Assembly (NCBI GenBank): GCA_902168105.1
Contig: CABHOY010000075.1
Location: 186,001-250,000, forward strand
Direction of reading: 5' to 3'
Origin: an uncultured Flavihumibacter sp.
Lineage (GTDB): Bacteria; Bacteroidota; Bacteroidia; Chitinophagales; Chitinophagaceae
DNA: 64,000 bases
Within the stretch, counting starts at the first letter, position 1; every line of letters starts with the position of its first letter. This document shows, in pieces, positions 1 through 9,789 of the stretch. A program made the position numbers and the translations under genes. The notes beneath the pieces were generated by a model. That model saw nothing but the letters and a program-made list of their open reading frames with translations. It made no database searches and was not told the origin of the DNA.

Positions 1-126
1 AATAAGATCAAACAGAATGATCCCGCTTTCATGGAACTGATAGCCAAGGGAGGTATCTATTGGCCGGTTGCGGAAGACGTCATCAAACAAAATCCATTGA
101 TCACGCAGAATCCCTATTGGCAATGA
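1..126 (+). CDS. SusD/RagB-like lipoprotein, C-terminal end only
   Basis: This is the last 41 codons of a gene that begins before the window, open from base 1 to the TGA at 124-126. The translated tail contains IYWPVAEDVIKQNP and ends NPYWQ. SusD/RagB-family outer-membrane glycan-binding lipoproteins commonly end with a Y-W-P-[IV] segment followed by N-P, and the complete SusD gene at 5935-7482 ends in a similar way (WTWPINSAALDNNP). Its stop overlaps the start of the next gene (ATGA), so it belongs to the same operon. The assignment rests only on this short tail and on the Sus context. It implies a second SusC/SusD pair immediately upstream. Confidence 0.6.
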   Translation, partial: NKIKQNDPAFMELIAKGGIYWPVAEDVIKQNPLITQNPYWQ

Positions 127-1724
127 TTAAAAAGATGAGATATATGGTTAACATAAAAATGCTCCTTATAGCAGGACTGGCAATGATGATGTTGCTCCCT
201 TGCTGCAAGAAGGATAGCGGATATTATAGTTATGAGAACCAGCTGAGAGAATTTGACGGTAATATCTTTGAGTTCCTCCAAAGCGAACATCAGTACGATT
301 CTTTCCTGCTGGCTATTGAAAGGGTACATCTGACTGATACATTGAAGTCTGGCATGTATACGGTATTCGCTCCTACAGATGCCAGTTTCAAACAGGCCAT
401 AGAAAATATGAACACACTGCGTAACATCCAGGGGCGGGCGCATATGTTCATCAGCACTGTTCCTTACGAGCAACTGGACTCTCTCGTATGCCGCTATATT
501 GTCAGAGATACTTTCGGCTCCCGCGACATGGTGTTGCAGGATGGTATCGGACTGACATCTATCAGGTATAATTATCCTATGCATGGGAAATTCAGTCGCA
601 CCGATGCGGAAGGACATGTGAACGGCGGACCGGGCATCATCACTTATAGTGATACGAAGGGTGTGATATATACTGATCGCTGGAGTAATGCGACTACAGT
701 GGCTATTGACATCAAAACAAAAAATGGATTGGTGAATGTGCTGGAGAAGGACCATATGTTCGGTTTTGATGAATTCATCCCCCGCATGAACCCAACTGTT
801 TCTTCATCGTGGAATGAGTTCCCTTTTTATATCCCCGGAGTAATAGGATTGGAACAATATAATCGTGGTGGTAATAAGGTAGCCTACCTCGATTTTTCGC
901 TGAACAACCAGGGAGGCCAATACCGCCCTGCCGATCAGGTGGATATTACTACCGCCGGAGAAGCCGGGCTGAAGGTAGGCTGGACGGAAACTGGCGAGTG
1001 GATGGATTACACGGTAGAGGTGACAGAAAGCGGTGAATATGATATGACATTACGGTATGGCAGTGGTGGCGACGATGGTCGTATACATCTTGAGATGGAC
1101 AGCAGACCTGTAGTAGGTAGTGCCGTTGTAATGCCAGGTTCAGGTGGTTACGACACCTTCCGTGATATCACAACTACCATACAGTTGACTGCTGGCCGTC
1201 ACATGCTGAAAGTATATTTCGACTTCGCCAATTTCGATCTGCGTTTCCTCAAGTTTATGCGTAAAGGCGCCCCGATGACCATTCCAGGTGTGATCACGCT
1301 GGAAGACTATGACAGCGGTGGAGAAGGAGTAGCTTATCATGACAACAATACAAATAATGAAGGTGGTAAATACCGTACCAATGAAGGTGTGGACATTGAT
1401 TTCTCCAAGAATGAAGGTGGTGGCTTCCAGGTAGGATGGACATCGACCGGCGAGTGGATGAACTATACTGTCGTTGTGAAAGAAACAGGCTACTATAACA
1501 CATTTATACTGGCTGGTACAAACAGGGACGACGGTGTGTTTCACCTTGAATTTGACGGGGTAGATGTTACGGGCCAGCTGAAGGTACCTAACACGGGAGA
1601 TTATCATAAAAGGCAAAATATTGCAACAAGTGTTTATCTCACAAAAGGTACACATGTGATGCGCTTCTTTGTAGACCATGAAGGGTTTGATGTGAAATCT
1701 GTCACATTCCGGCCAATAAACTAA
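123..1724 (+). CDS. FAS1-CBM6-CBM6 surface lipoprotein
   Basis: Secreted lipoprotein of 533 aa. The start at 123 overlaps the previous stop (ATGA) and gives a hydrophobic signal ending in a lipobox-like LLPCC (Cys near residue 25); an upstream in-frame ATG at 60 lies inside the previous gene and is rejected. A fasciclin (FAS1) domain covers roughly residues 30-210, with its hallmark VFAPTDASF. Two tandem CBM6-like beta-sandwich modules follow, about 236-380 and 384-533. Each begins IPGV.I..LE.Y and carries the G(E)WM-[DN]-YTV and DDGR/VFHLE motifs of the family. CBM6 modules bind glycan ends or chains, while FAS1 domains mediate adhesion. A role as an accessory glycan-binding protein on the cell surface is inferred from this and from the Sus operon. 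No catalytic domain is seen. Confidence 0.8.
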   Translation: MIKKMRYMVNIKMLLIAGLAMMMLLPCCKKDSGYYSYENQLREFDGNIFEFLQSEHQYDSFLLAIERVHLTDTLKSGMYTVFAPTDASFKQAIENMNTLRNIQGRAHMFISTVPYEQLDSLVCRYIVRDTFGSRDMVLQDGIGLTSIRYNYPMHGKFSRTDAEGHVNGGPGIITYSDTKGVIYTDRWSNATTVAIDIKTKNGLVNVLEKDHMFGFDEFIPRMNPTVSSSWNEFPFYIPGVIGLEQYNRGGNKVAYLDFSLNNQGGQYRPADQVDITTAGEAGLKVGWTETGEWMDYTVEVTESGEYDMTLRYGSGGDDGRIHLEMDSRPVVGSAVVMPGSGGYDTFRDITTTIQLTAGRHMLKVYFDFANFDLRFLKFMRKGAPMTIPGVITLEDYDSGGEGVAYHDNNTNNEGGKYRTNEGVDIDFSKNEGGGFQVGWTSTGEWMNYTVVVKETGYYNTFILAGTNRDDGVFHLEFDGVDVTGQLKVPNTGDYHKRQNIATSVYLTKGTHVMRFFVDHEGFDVKSVTFRPIN

Positions 1725-1737
1725 AACATTACGACCC

Positions 1738-2778
1738 ATGCGACGACTCCTCATAATATTGTCTTTGTCCTTACTATTCTTCGCTTGCCGGAAATGGGCT
1801 GCGGACGATCTTGATTATCTCAGTGAACGCGCTGTTTATAACCAGAAGGTGTTCTCTCCCATATTGGGCAGGACGACCTTATACTCACAGATCTTTAATA
1901 CGGATAATTCTACTACGCCCATCAACTTCCGTATCCTGAATGTCAGGTACAAGAAAGATGGTAAACCAACAAATGATTTCGAACAGCAGGTAGAAGCGCA
2001 GATATGGAAAGTGACTTATACCGGCGAAGAAAAATCATTGGCTGAAATAGAAGCAAAGCGTAGTGTAGAGACCCACCCGGTTTTCGAAGTAAGGCCACAG
2101 TCGGGCGACTTTGTACTATGGGCTGAAGCCGGCAGTACGCCTATGCGTCAACAGCCAGATTCAGGATATCTGTTTGATGTAGAAGCTACAAATTCCGGTG
2201 GTACCAGGATGTATAAAGATATGTCACTGATGCCGATGAGAGAACAGCCCTATGCACCTTACGAATACGATGCGATCACAGGTATACATCGTGCGAACTA
2301 TCCTAATCCGAATGATTCATCGGTCTTTGAACTGATATACAACCATCCTGGTGTGTATAACATGGTGGATGATGGTACAAACCTGGAACTGAAGGGAGAC
2401 AGTGTCAGGGTATTCTTTCACCGGAAAGGTCCTGGCAATTCTCTGTCGTTCAAGTTTATGGATAAGGACTCGCTGCCTATGGACCCGATGAACTTTAACC
2501 TGACACCCTGGGATTCTCTCCTACATGGTTTCGATAAACGGATGACAGCTACAGAGGTGACTTACCAGGTAGCTTATCCGATCCCCGCAATGCGCTTTAA
2601 AACAAGATATACAAACGGTGACGGATCACAGGCGTATGTCAAATTCAGTTTCAGCAGACTGGCTTTTGGTAATATCAGACAGATCGGTGTACTGGACCTG
2701 AATTTCAACATTTACCAGAAAGGCGACTGGGAGATCATTTTCTATTTCCGGAATAATCCAAGGTTCAGGGATGAATGA
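1738..2778 (+). CDS. DUF5007-like lipoprotein of a Sus operon
   Basis: 346-aa lipoprotein with a short signal and a lipobox (LLFFAC). The body carries phrases such as FSPILGRTTLYSQIFN and GEEKSLAEIEAKR that I associate with the DUF5007 family, found almost only beside SusC/SusD genes in Bacteroidota; the family name is from memory. No enzyme motif is visible. It lies 13 bp after the FAS1-CBM6 gene and overlaps the N-terminal end of the SusC reading frame, so it is co-transcribed. A surface-exposed structural or glycan-contacting role is an inference from context. Confidence 0.65.
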   Translation: MRRLLIILSLSLLFFACRKWAADDLDYLSERAVYNQKVFSPILGRTTLYSQIFNTDNSTTPINFRILNVRYKKDGKPTNDFEQQVEAQIWKVTYTGEEKSLAEIEAKRSVETHPVFEVRPQSGDFVLWAEAGSTPMRQQPDSGYLFDVEATNSGGTRMYKDMSLMPMREQPYAPYEYDAITGIHRANYPNPNDSSVFELIYNHPGVYNMVDDGTNLELKGDSVRVFFHRKGPGNSLSFKFMDKDSLPMDPMNFNLTPWDSLLHGFDKRMTATEVTYQVAYPIPAMRFKTRYTNGDGSQAYVKFSFSRLAFGNIRQIGVLDLNFNIYQKGDWEIIFYFRNNPRFRDE

Positions 2779-2803
2779 GTTAACAACAAAAAAAACTGTG
2801 ACT

Positions 2804-5800
2804 ATGCAATGTCTGCGTTTATATAAAATCATAGGACTGCTACTGTTGTTGCCCGTACTGGCAGCACAGGCGCAGGAGAAAGTACAGGTGCGGGGCGTGG
2901 TAAGGGATGCCCAGACCAATGAGCCACTGGTAGGTGTAAGTATCATGGCAGGCACGCCTCCTAAGGCTGTGGGTGTAACCAATGCTACCGGTGCTTTCAG
3001 CGTATCTGTTCCTGCAGATGCAAACTTATTGTTCCGCTACATCGGTTTTTCCGACTACAAGCTTAAAATGAAAGACAAACGTGATCTTGTGATCAGGTTA
3101 GTGATAACGGAGAACAAACTGAATGAAGCAGTCGTGATCGGCTATCAGAAGAAGACCAGAGAGGTTACAACAGGTTCTGCCGTGATCGTGAGCGGAAAGG
3201 AGCTGCAGGACATTCCTGTATCGAATGTGGAGCAACTATTACAGGGACGTGTTGCAGGTCTGAATATCCAGAATAATACTGGTACGCCTGGTGGCCGTGG
3301 TATCATACAGATCAGGGGCTTGTCCAATATCAGCGTTACCGGAAGCGGTAATGACGCCTTCCTTTCTCCTACCTCTCCGCTGTATGTGATTGATGGGGTG
3401 CCTGTAGAAGCAGACGCTAATTTCGAATATGGGTATCAGTCTGCCGGTCCGGGTGTAAGCCCTTTGTCGCTTATTCCTCCGGAAGATATTGAAAGCATGG
3501 AGATCCTGAAAGATTCACAGGCGACAGCCTTATATGGATCAAGAGGTGCGTACGGCGTGATCCTCATTACGACAAGACGTGGTAGTTCTCCTATCCCGCT
3601 GGTAAGGTACACCGGAAACTTTTTCATCAACAATCCTCCAAAATTGCGTCCTACCATCGGTGGTAAGGAAGAAAGAAGGATCAGGCTGGGAATGATCAAT
3701 GGCGGAAACAATATTGAAGATATCTATCAGATATCTACCAAACCTTTCCTGGCAGATAGTTTGAATCCTTATTACAACAACTCAACCAACTGGCAGGACG
3801 TTTTCTACGCAACGACGTACAATCAGACGCATAACATGAATATCAGTGGTGGTGATCCTAAGTTTAACTATAAGGTGGACCTGGGTTACTATCATGAGAA
3901 CGGTGTGATCCGTAATACAGGGTTTGACCGTTACTCCATCAACACTAACATGCTTTATCAGCCCAATACTAAGCTCAGGGTGTTCACAACCTTATCTACA
4001 CAGGTAGGTAAAAGAAATAAGGGTGATGGTAACGGCCTTACTCAGAGCGGCGTATCTGAAAATGCATCTGCTTCTTCATTATTGCCTGGCCCTTCTTTTT
4101 ATCAGAGTACTGCAGGGGTATTGTCAGCCCTGAATACCAGGAACGATAATAAGACAGCCAATGTGCGAAGCAGCCTTGATGTAAGCTATCAGTTAATACA
4201 GGGGTTGAACATTGGTTCCAGTGTGAGCTATGAATATGCTTCTAATACAGAAGATAAATTCACGCCTGCGGAAGCGAACAACGACTTCTCACAGATCTAT
4301 GCTTACAATGACAGGAAGTTCACATTGTACAACCGCAATACGATATCCTATAACTATATCCTGAATACAAACCACAATTTCTTCATCTCTGCTTTCAACG
4401 AATTCTATAACCGTGGCTTCCAGGCACAGGTGATCCGGCAGGAGAAAACGCCGAATAACCAATATGAAGGACCGCTCGGTTATGATGGATATGCTTCCCG
4501 TGGAGGGGGCCTCCTGGATAACTACAGCAAGCAACACGTGGCCTCCTTTGCAGGAACATTTTCCTACAACTTTAAGCAGAAGTATGTAGTAGACGTCAGT
4601 TACCGTATGGACGGTACATCCAGTAGCGGTTTTGAGGATCCTTACTCCAAGAACCCGGCTGTTGGTGTACGGTGGAACTTCAACAAGGAACCGGGCCTGA
4701 GTGACGTCAAGTGGCTCACCTATGGTTCCTTGCGCGGTAGCTGGGGCCAGAATATTGTACCGAGCGGCGATATCTTTTCCATCTATGGAACCTATGATCC
4801 CCGTGGTACCTACAATGCCAATCCCCGTTTAGGTATCAACTTCGGCAGATTACCTAATACTTATCTGCAACCGACAGCAACGACGCAGTATAACTTTGGT
4901 TTTGAAGCAGGTTTATTTGACAGCAGGGTTGAAGTGATCTTTGATGGTTATTACAAGACGGTAAAGAATCTATTGCGTACGAAAGCAGTATCAAACATTA
5001 CCGGTTTCAATGAGATCACTACAAATGAAACTTCACTGATCAACTATGGTTATGAGCTGACCTTCACCTTCCGTCCACTGCCACGTACCAGCGCAGTACA
5101 ATGGACGATATCTCTGAATGGTGCGCTGAATAAGGATGTACTGACCAGTCTTCCGAATGGAGCAAGACAGCTGGTGCAGTATGATAATGTAACCAATCAG
5201 CATACGCTGTTCCGTGTAGGACGTAATAGCCTCACTAACTATCTATTGAAAACAGAAGGCGTTTATGCCACTGATGCAGATGTGCCTGTTGATCCTGCAA
5301 CTGGTCAACGGTACCGTACAGCTAACGGTACTTACTTCAAGGCCGGTGATCCAATCTGGAAAGATGTTGACGGCAATTACATCCTGGATGGAAATGATTA
5401 TGTGCCTGCCGGTAATTCACAGCCGCTGATCACCGGTGGTATTCAGTCTTACGTGAACTGGAAGAGTTTCTCACTTAATATCAGTACTTCTTTTACACTA
5501 CTCAGGGATGTATTGAACAATGCATTTGCACAAAGGATGCAGTACCTGGGAGACCCTTACAACCCGAAGGCAATGGTGGATTTTAATGATGTCGATTACT
5601 GGAAAGGGCCGGGATCAACAGCAAGTTATCCGAACCCATTTGATTATAAACGCTACAATGATATCAGGCCTTATCGTTATGACCAGACTTTGATACAGGA
5701 AGATGGTTCGTACTTCAAGATGAATACTGTAACACTGGCTTACCTGGTAAACAGGAAATTCACTAACCGTTACAGCATCAACTCTGTCCGTATGTACCTG

Positions 5801-5935
5801 TCTGCTAATAACCTGATCACTTTTTCACCGTACAGTGGCCCCAATCCGGAGAACGTCTCCGCGCTGGGGCGTGATCAGTCGGGAGGTTATCCTATAGCCC
5901 GCAGTTACAACTTCGGGATGAATGTGGAATTCTAA
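2804..5935 (+). CDS. SusC/RagA-family TonB-dependent outer-membrane transporter
   Basis: Outer-membrane beta-barrel transporter of about 1043 aa that imports oligomers captured by its SusD partner, powered by TonB. A signal peptide ending AAQAQ is followed by a carboxypeptidase-regulatory-like Ig domain (about residues 25-100; VRGVVRDAQTNEPLVGVSI). The plug follows, with NVEQLLQGRVAGL, LYVIDGVPVE and the typical TALYGSRGAYGVILI, then a long barrel ending in an aromatic residue (NVEF). The start at 2804 gives the best signal peptide. An upstream in-frame ATG at 2771 overlaps the previous gene and is also possible. The SusD gene follows with a TAATG junction. The substrate is unknown, because no glycosidase is in this operon. 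Confidence 0.93.
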   Translation: MQCLRLYKIIGLLLLLPVLAAQAQEKVQVRGVVRDAQTNEPLVGVSIMAGTPPKAVGVTNATGAFSVSVPADANLLFRYIGFSDYKLKMKDKRDLVIRLVITENKLNEAVVIGYQKKTREVTTGSAVIVSGKELQDIPVSNVEQLLQGRVAGLNIQNNTGTPGGRGIIQIRGLSNISVTGSGNDAFLSPTSPLYVIDGVPVEADANFEYGYQSAGPGVSPLSLIPPEDIESMEILKDSQATALYGSRGAYGVILITTRRGSSPIPLVRYTGNFFINNPPKLRPTIGGKEERRIRLGMINGGNNIEDIYQISTKPFLADSLNPYYNNSTNWQDVFYATTYNQTHNMNISGGDPKFNYKVDLGYYHENGVIRNTGFDRYSINTNMLYQPNTKLRVFTTLSTQVGKRNKGDGNGLTQSGVSENASASSLLPGPSFYQSTAGVLSALNTRNDNKTANVRSSLDVSYQLIQGLNIGSSVSYEYASNTEDKFTPAEANNDFSQIYAYNDRKFTLYNRNTISYNYILNTNHNFFISAFNEFYNRGFQAQVIRQEKTPNNQYEGPLGYDGYASRGGGLLDNYSKQHVASFAGTFSYNFKQKYVVDVSYRMDGTSSSGFEDPYSKNPAVGVRWNFNKEPGLSDVKWLTYGSLRGSWGQNIVPSGDIFSIYGTYDPRGTYNANPRLGINFGRLPNTYLQPTATTQYNFGFEAGLFDSRVEVIFDGYYKTVKNLLRTKAVSNITGFNEITTNETSLINYGYELTFTFRPLPRTSAVQWTISLNGALNKDVLTSLPNGARQLVQYDNVTNQHTLFRVGRNSLTNYLLKTEGVYATDADVPVDPATGQRYRTANGTYFKAGDPIWKDVDGNYILDGNDYVPAGNSQPLITGGIQSYVNWKSFSLNISTSFTLLRDVLNNAFAQRMQYLGDPYNPKAMVDFNDVDYWKGPGSTASYPNPFDYKRYNDIRPYRYDQTLIQEDGSYFKMNTVTLAYLVNRKFTNRYSINSVRMYLSANNLITFSPYSGPNPENVSALGRDQSGGYPIARSYNFGMNVEF

Positions 5936-7482
5936 TGTCTTTAAAAAGTATTGCTATGCTCCGGAGGTTTATTTATATCACTGTCTGTTTGCTGCTATGC
6001 AGTCAGTACGGGTGTAAGAAGTTTCTAAATGTGGAGCCGCTTGACCGGCTTTCAGGAAATACGTTCTTCAAATCGGCGAAAGATGTGGAAGATAATATAT
6101 GGGACATCTACGGCCTGTTCAGGGATGCCACTGGCTCCTGTCCGTTGTTTGCCCTTGCGGGTGAGGCAAGGGGAGGCATGCTGGCGATGTCTCCGAAGGG
6201 TGATGGTGCAGACAGGACCTTCGTAGAATATGTAGCCAAGAATGACCTGATACCGGTTATTTACAGGCCTGCAGGTAAAGAGTTCTGGGACATCTTTGAT
6301 CTCTATATGCTGGCAGACTGGAAACCGTTCTATCGTGTTATACAAGCCTGTAACATCCTGATCTATGAAGTGGATAGGCGGGTGATACCTGATCTGGATG
6401 AAGCCCGTAAAAAGACTTATAAAGCGGAAGCAATATTCATGCGTAGTCTGACCTATTTTATCATGGTAAGGTTATGGGGAGATGTGGTGTACTATACAGA
6501 TGCTTATCACGAGGCGCCGTTACCCAGAGAAAAGATGGTGAATGTGATGAATAACTGTATCACAGACCTGACGGCGGTATTGGAAGAACTGCCCTGGACA
6601 TTTACTGAACCTGCCTACCAGGGCGCCCGTACCAGCAGAGGATCGGCTGTGGGGCTACTGATGGAAATGCATATGTGGAATGCCGGTTTTGATAAATCTG
6701 CCGCGCAGCAGCACTATCGGGCCACCGCCGAACTGGGGGACCAGCTGATAAAGAGCGGTGCTTATATGTTGTTGCCAATGGAAGAGTCTTTCACCATTTT
6801 CAAAGGGCGTTCGAGAGAGAGCCTGTTTGATATTGTGATCAGTTCAAACTATGGAGAGGGGCTGGCGGAGAAATGGAATGACCTTTCCGAGCTGGTCGTA
6901 CATTATCCGTATAAGCGCCCGGCCTGGAACCACCAGTACAGCTTTACGTATTTCCGGGCAGAGTACCTGCGCCGCCTGTATCCTTCCGGGGTGCCCGATG
7001 CAAGGATACAGATGTGGTTCGACTCGCAGATGTTCGCCAACGACGGCACCTTTATGTTCCTCAAGTATAACAGTCTTTACGAACAGGGAAATGAAGATGT
7101 GAATGTGGATAACAACCTCATTGTATTAAGATACGCCGGCGCGGTCCTGTTGAGGGCCGAAGCGCTGGCAGAGCTGGGGCAAGCAGATGAGGCTATCCGT
7201 ACGATGAACATGATCAGGCAACGGGCAAGGACGACGCTTTACCAGGGCGGAACATTGCAGGCATTGAAAGATGCGATTTTCACAGAGAGGGCGAAGGAAC
7301 TGATGATGGAAGGACACTACTATTTCGATCTTGTTCGTACCGGCAGGGTGATGAGCCAGCAATGGTGTTATTATCCGCTTACGCAGGCGCAATTCGATAA
7401 TGGTGGCTGGACATGGCCGATCAATTCTGCAGCGCTGGACAACAACCCTTATATGCAACTGAACAATTATTGGTTAAGATAA
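5935..7482 (+). CDS. SusD/RagB-family glycan-binding lipoprotein
   Basis: 515-aa partner of the preceding SusC; its ATG overlaps the SusC stop (TAATG), which implies translational coupling. The signal ends in a lipobox SQYGC, and an alternative start at 5956 (MLRRF) would also leave a good signal. The helical TPR-like SusD fold is supported by KTYKAEAIFMRSLTYF near residue 160, the variant of the family's A-x-x-[FL]-R-A-x-x-Y-F motif, and by the C-terminal stretch with AKELMMEGHYYFDLVRTGR. SusD proteins sit over the SusC barrel and capture glycan at the surface. The ligand is not predictable from sequence. Confidence 0.9.
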   Translation: MSLKSIAMLRRFIYITVCLLLCSQYGCKKFLNVEPLDRLSGNTFFKSAKDVEDNIWDIYGLFRDATGSCPLFALAGEARGGMLAMSPKGDGADRTFVEYVAKNDLIPVIYRPAGKEFWDIFDLYMLADWKPFYRVIQACNILIYEVDRRVIPDLDEARKKTYKAEAIFMRSLTYFIMVRLWGDVVYYTDAYHEAPLPREKMVNVMNNCITDLTAVLEELPWTFTEPAYQGARTSRGSAVGLLMEMHMWNAGFDKSAAQQHYRATAELGDQLIKSGAYMLLPMEESFTIFKGRSRESLFDIVISSNYGEGLAEKWNDLSELVVHYPYKRPAWNHQYSFTYFRAEYLRRLYPSGVPDARIQMWFDSQMFANDGTFMFLKYNSLYEQGNEDVNVDNNLIVLRYAGAVLLRAEALAELGQADEAIRTMNMIRQRARTTLYQGGTLQALKDAIFTERAKELMMEGHYYFDLVRTGRVMSQQWCYYPLTQAQFDNGGWTWPINSAALDNNPYMQLNNYWLR

Positions 7483-7483
7483 A

Positions 7484-8194
7484 ATGAAACTTATGCGGAC
7501 AATACTGTGCTTAATGACAGCCCTGATACTGGGTTTGTGCGCCTGTAGTAAAGATGAATACTACCAGGACTCCGGTACCCACGATCCCGTGTTTAAAGGA
7601 ACTACGCTGGAATACCTGGATGCGGTGCCTTTTTATTTCGATACCGTAGCAACAATAGTGAGACTGGCGGGTATGGAAGATGTCTTTAAAAGTGATACGC
7701 TCACCTTCTTTGCACCGACAGACAGAAGTGTGCTACGTTTAATAAAGGACCTCAATGCTGAACTGTTCTTTTTGGGGAATGACACGGTGAAAGCCTTGTC
7801 TGACGTGCCGAAGGAGATATGGTTCAAGTATCTGCAGCGATATATGTTCCATGGCGGTAATGAGCTGAAAGATTATCCGCAGATAGATTATAACCTCCTG
7901 AATACGTATCCCGGCCAGGGCTATCTCTCCTGGAACGGTACGCCAATGAACATTGGCGTAGTGTACAATGACGACAACGGTGTGAAATATGTTGGGTACC
8001 GGCAATTGTCCATCGCTTACATAACCGACCCCGCGAAGCCGCGCGATAACTGGGTCATTGATTACGTGGCCTCCTGTAATATCACCACCAATAATGGTGT
8101 AGTCCATGCACTGAATGACAACCATGTCTATTTTGGATTCGCTCCGTATATGTTCGTTCAGGACGTGATCGCAGCAATGGAAAACGGAGGTTAA
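7484..8194 (+). CDS. Fasciclin (FAS1)-domain lipoprotein
   Basis: 236-aa lipoprotein with signal and lipobox (LGLCAC). A single FAS1 domain fills most of the protein. It begins with TLEYLDAVPFYFD and carries the H1-type motif TFFAPTDRS, and it ends with a region in which NGVVHALND matches the NGVIH-type H2 box of FAS1 domains. It lies 1 bp after the SusD gene. It is the second FAS1 protein of the operon, and the two are not identical. The family is linked with adhesion and extracellular binding; the exact role here is unknown. Confidence 0.8.
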   Translation: MKLMRTILCLMTALILGLCACSKDEYYQDSGTHDPVFKGTTLEYLDAVPFYFDTVATIVRLAGMEDVFKSDTLTFFAPTDRSVLRLIKDLNAELFFLGNDTVKALSDVPKEIWFKYLQRYMFHGGNELKDYPQIDYNLLNTYPGQGYLSWNGTPMNIGVVYNDDNGVKYVGYRQLSIAYITDPAKPRDNWVIDYVASCNITTNNGVVHALNDNHVYFGFAPYMFVQDVIAAMENGG

Positions 8195-8202
8195 TAAAAA
8201 GT

Positions 8203-9789
8203 ATGAATCACATGAGAAGAATAATATCAATGGCGGTGCTGTTAACGATGCTTTTCATAACAGCCTGTAAAAAAGATAAGGTGTATGAAGATCCTTATGC
8301 CGGAGGAAAGGAACCGCTGGGCGTAACGTTAAGCACGGAAATACCGGATCCGTCGGAAGCTGCACCTGGTACTGTGATCACCTTTAAAGGCAAAGGGCTA
8401 CTGAAACATAAAGATTCCCTCTTGTTCAACTTTAACGGTGAGCCTGCGGAGATCGTAAAAGTTGATTCTGCCGGCATACAGGTGAAAGTACCTGTTACTG
8501 CCAGTACGGGTGTGACTTCTGTAACTATCGGCAACCAGATCTTCTTCGGGCCTCTTTTCAAGGTAAGAGGTAACCTGGATATTGACAACAATTACAAAGT
8601 TGTGGTAGGGGCCAATAGCTGGGTAAGCGATGTATACCGTTTTGCTGATGGCAGGATATTACTGGTGGGAGACTTCCTGGACTATGAACGCAAGGGGATA
8701 GTAAGACCTATCAGCAGGATCGTACTTACATCACGCGATGGCGAAATGGATCGCAGTTTGCAGTCAGGAAGAGGCGCCGATGGCTCGCTGAATACAATAA
8801 GCGCCCTGCCCAATGGTAAGCTGGTGGTAGGCGGTAGTTTTGCTTCATATGATATTCATCAGGCTGAGATGCACAACATCACGGTACTTAATAGCAATGG
8901 ATCGCTTGATTCAATGAGCGTGAACACCTTTACGGATAAGGATACAGTGCCTTCGTTCAACGGAGGTACTGACGGAAGGATCAATCGTGTTTTTGTATAC
9001 AATAACCGTATTACTGCTATCGGTTACTTTAATTATTACCTGCGATTTGTATACGGCAAATCAGACTACCTGCAGGAAAGGGATTCACTTATTACAGACA
9101 GTACGCTGGTCCGTCAGTTAGTACGTTTTCATCCTGATGGTTCACTGGACTCTTCCTTCAACTATGACCTGGTGCGTCACAGAAGCTTTGACGGCCCTAA
9201 TGGCCCCATTAGCGATGCCTACCAGCAGGCAGACGGAAAGATCATTATTGTGGGCCGTTTCACCCGTTATAACGGGCAGTCAGCGCCTTACATCGCACGC
9301 CTGAACCTGGATGGTAGCCTCGACCCTGGTTTCGGTGGTGGTGGCGCAGATAATGATATTATATCCATCCGTTATAATGCTACAACACAGCGATTCGTTC
9401 TGGCCGGCAACTTTGATAAGTTTGATGGTGCTGCACATAGCGGCCTGGTAATGTTGAAGCCCGATGGTACGCCTGATGAGCAGTTTCATGCAGCAACAAG
9501 GGCAAGCAACGAAAGATATTACTGTGCACAACAACTAAGCAATGGCCTGATAGTGGTCAATGGTACTTTTACCAGCTATGATAAGGTGCATCGTAGTGGA
9601 TTTATGATACTGGACCAGAAAGGAAAACTGGCGCCGGGATATAATAACACTGCTGATTTCTCCGGTGTCCTGGTAAGAGTGTTTGAAACGATCAATAGCT
9701 CCGGACAAACGCAGGCCCTCATCATGGGGCAGTTTGCCCGCTTTAACAATAAAGAGATCAATAACGTAGTCCGCCTGTTATTCAAATGA
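8203..9789 (+). CDS. DUF5008-like lipoprotein with IPT/TIG and delta-60 repeats
   Basis: 528-aa lipoprotein (signal ending LFITAC). Residues about 40-125 look like an IPT/TIG Ig-like domain (PGTVITFKGKGL, then VKVPVTASTGVTSVTIG). The rest is built of repeats of the delta-60 type, with recurring cores of G-[KR]-[IL]-[IVL]-[IVL]-x-G-x-F and LNLDGSLDPGF, which suggests a beta-propeller. I associate this layout with the DUF5008 proteins of FAS1-containing Sus operons. Its stop overlaps the next start (ATGA). A surface-binding scaffold is the likeliest role, by inference. Confidence 0.65.
   Translation: MNHMRRIISMAVLLTMLFITACKKDKVYEDPYAGGKEPLGVTLSTEIPDPSEAAPGTVITFKGKGLLKHKDSLLFNFNGEPAEIVKVDSAGIQVKVPVTASTGVTSVTIGNQIFFGPLFKVRGNLDIDNNYKVVVGANSWVSDVYRFADGRILLVGDFLDYERKGIVRPISRIVLTSRDGEMDRSLQSGRGADGSLNTISALPNGKLVVGGSFASYDIHQAEMHNITVLNSNGSLDSMSVNTFTDKDTVPSFNGGTDGRINRVFVYNNRITAIGYFNYYLRFVYGKSDYLQERDSLITDSTLVRQLVRFHPDGSLDSSFNYDLVRHRSFDGPNGPISDAYQQADGKIIIVGRFTRYNGQSAPYIARLNLDGSLDPGFGGGGADNDIISIRYNATTQRFVLAGNFDKFDGAAHSGLVMLKPDGTPDEQFHAATRASNERYYCAQQLSNGLIVVNGTFTSYDKVHRSGFMILDQKGKLAPGYNNTADFSGVLVRVFETINSSGQTQALIMGQFARFNNKEINNVVRLLFK

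Noticed and set aside
1140..1754. 204-codon minus-strand frame over the FAS1-CBM6 gene
   Set aside because: Antisense to the repeated CBM6 modules. The frame is long because of codon use in those repeats.
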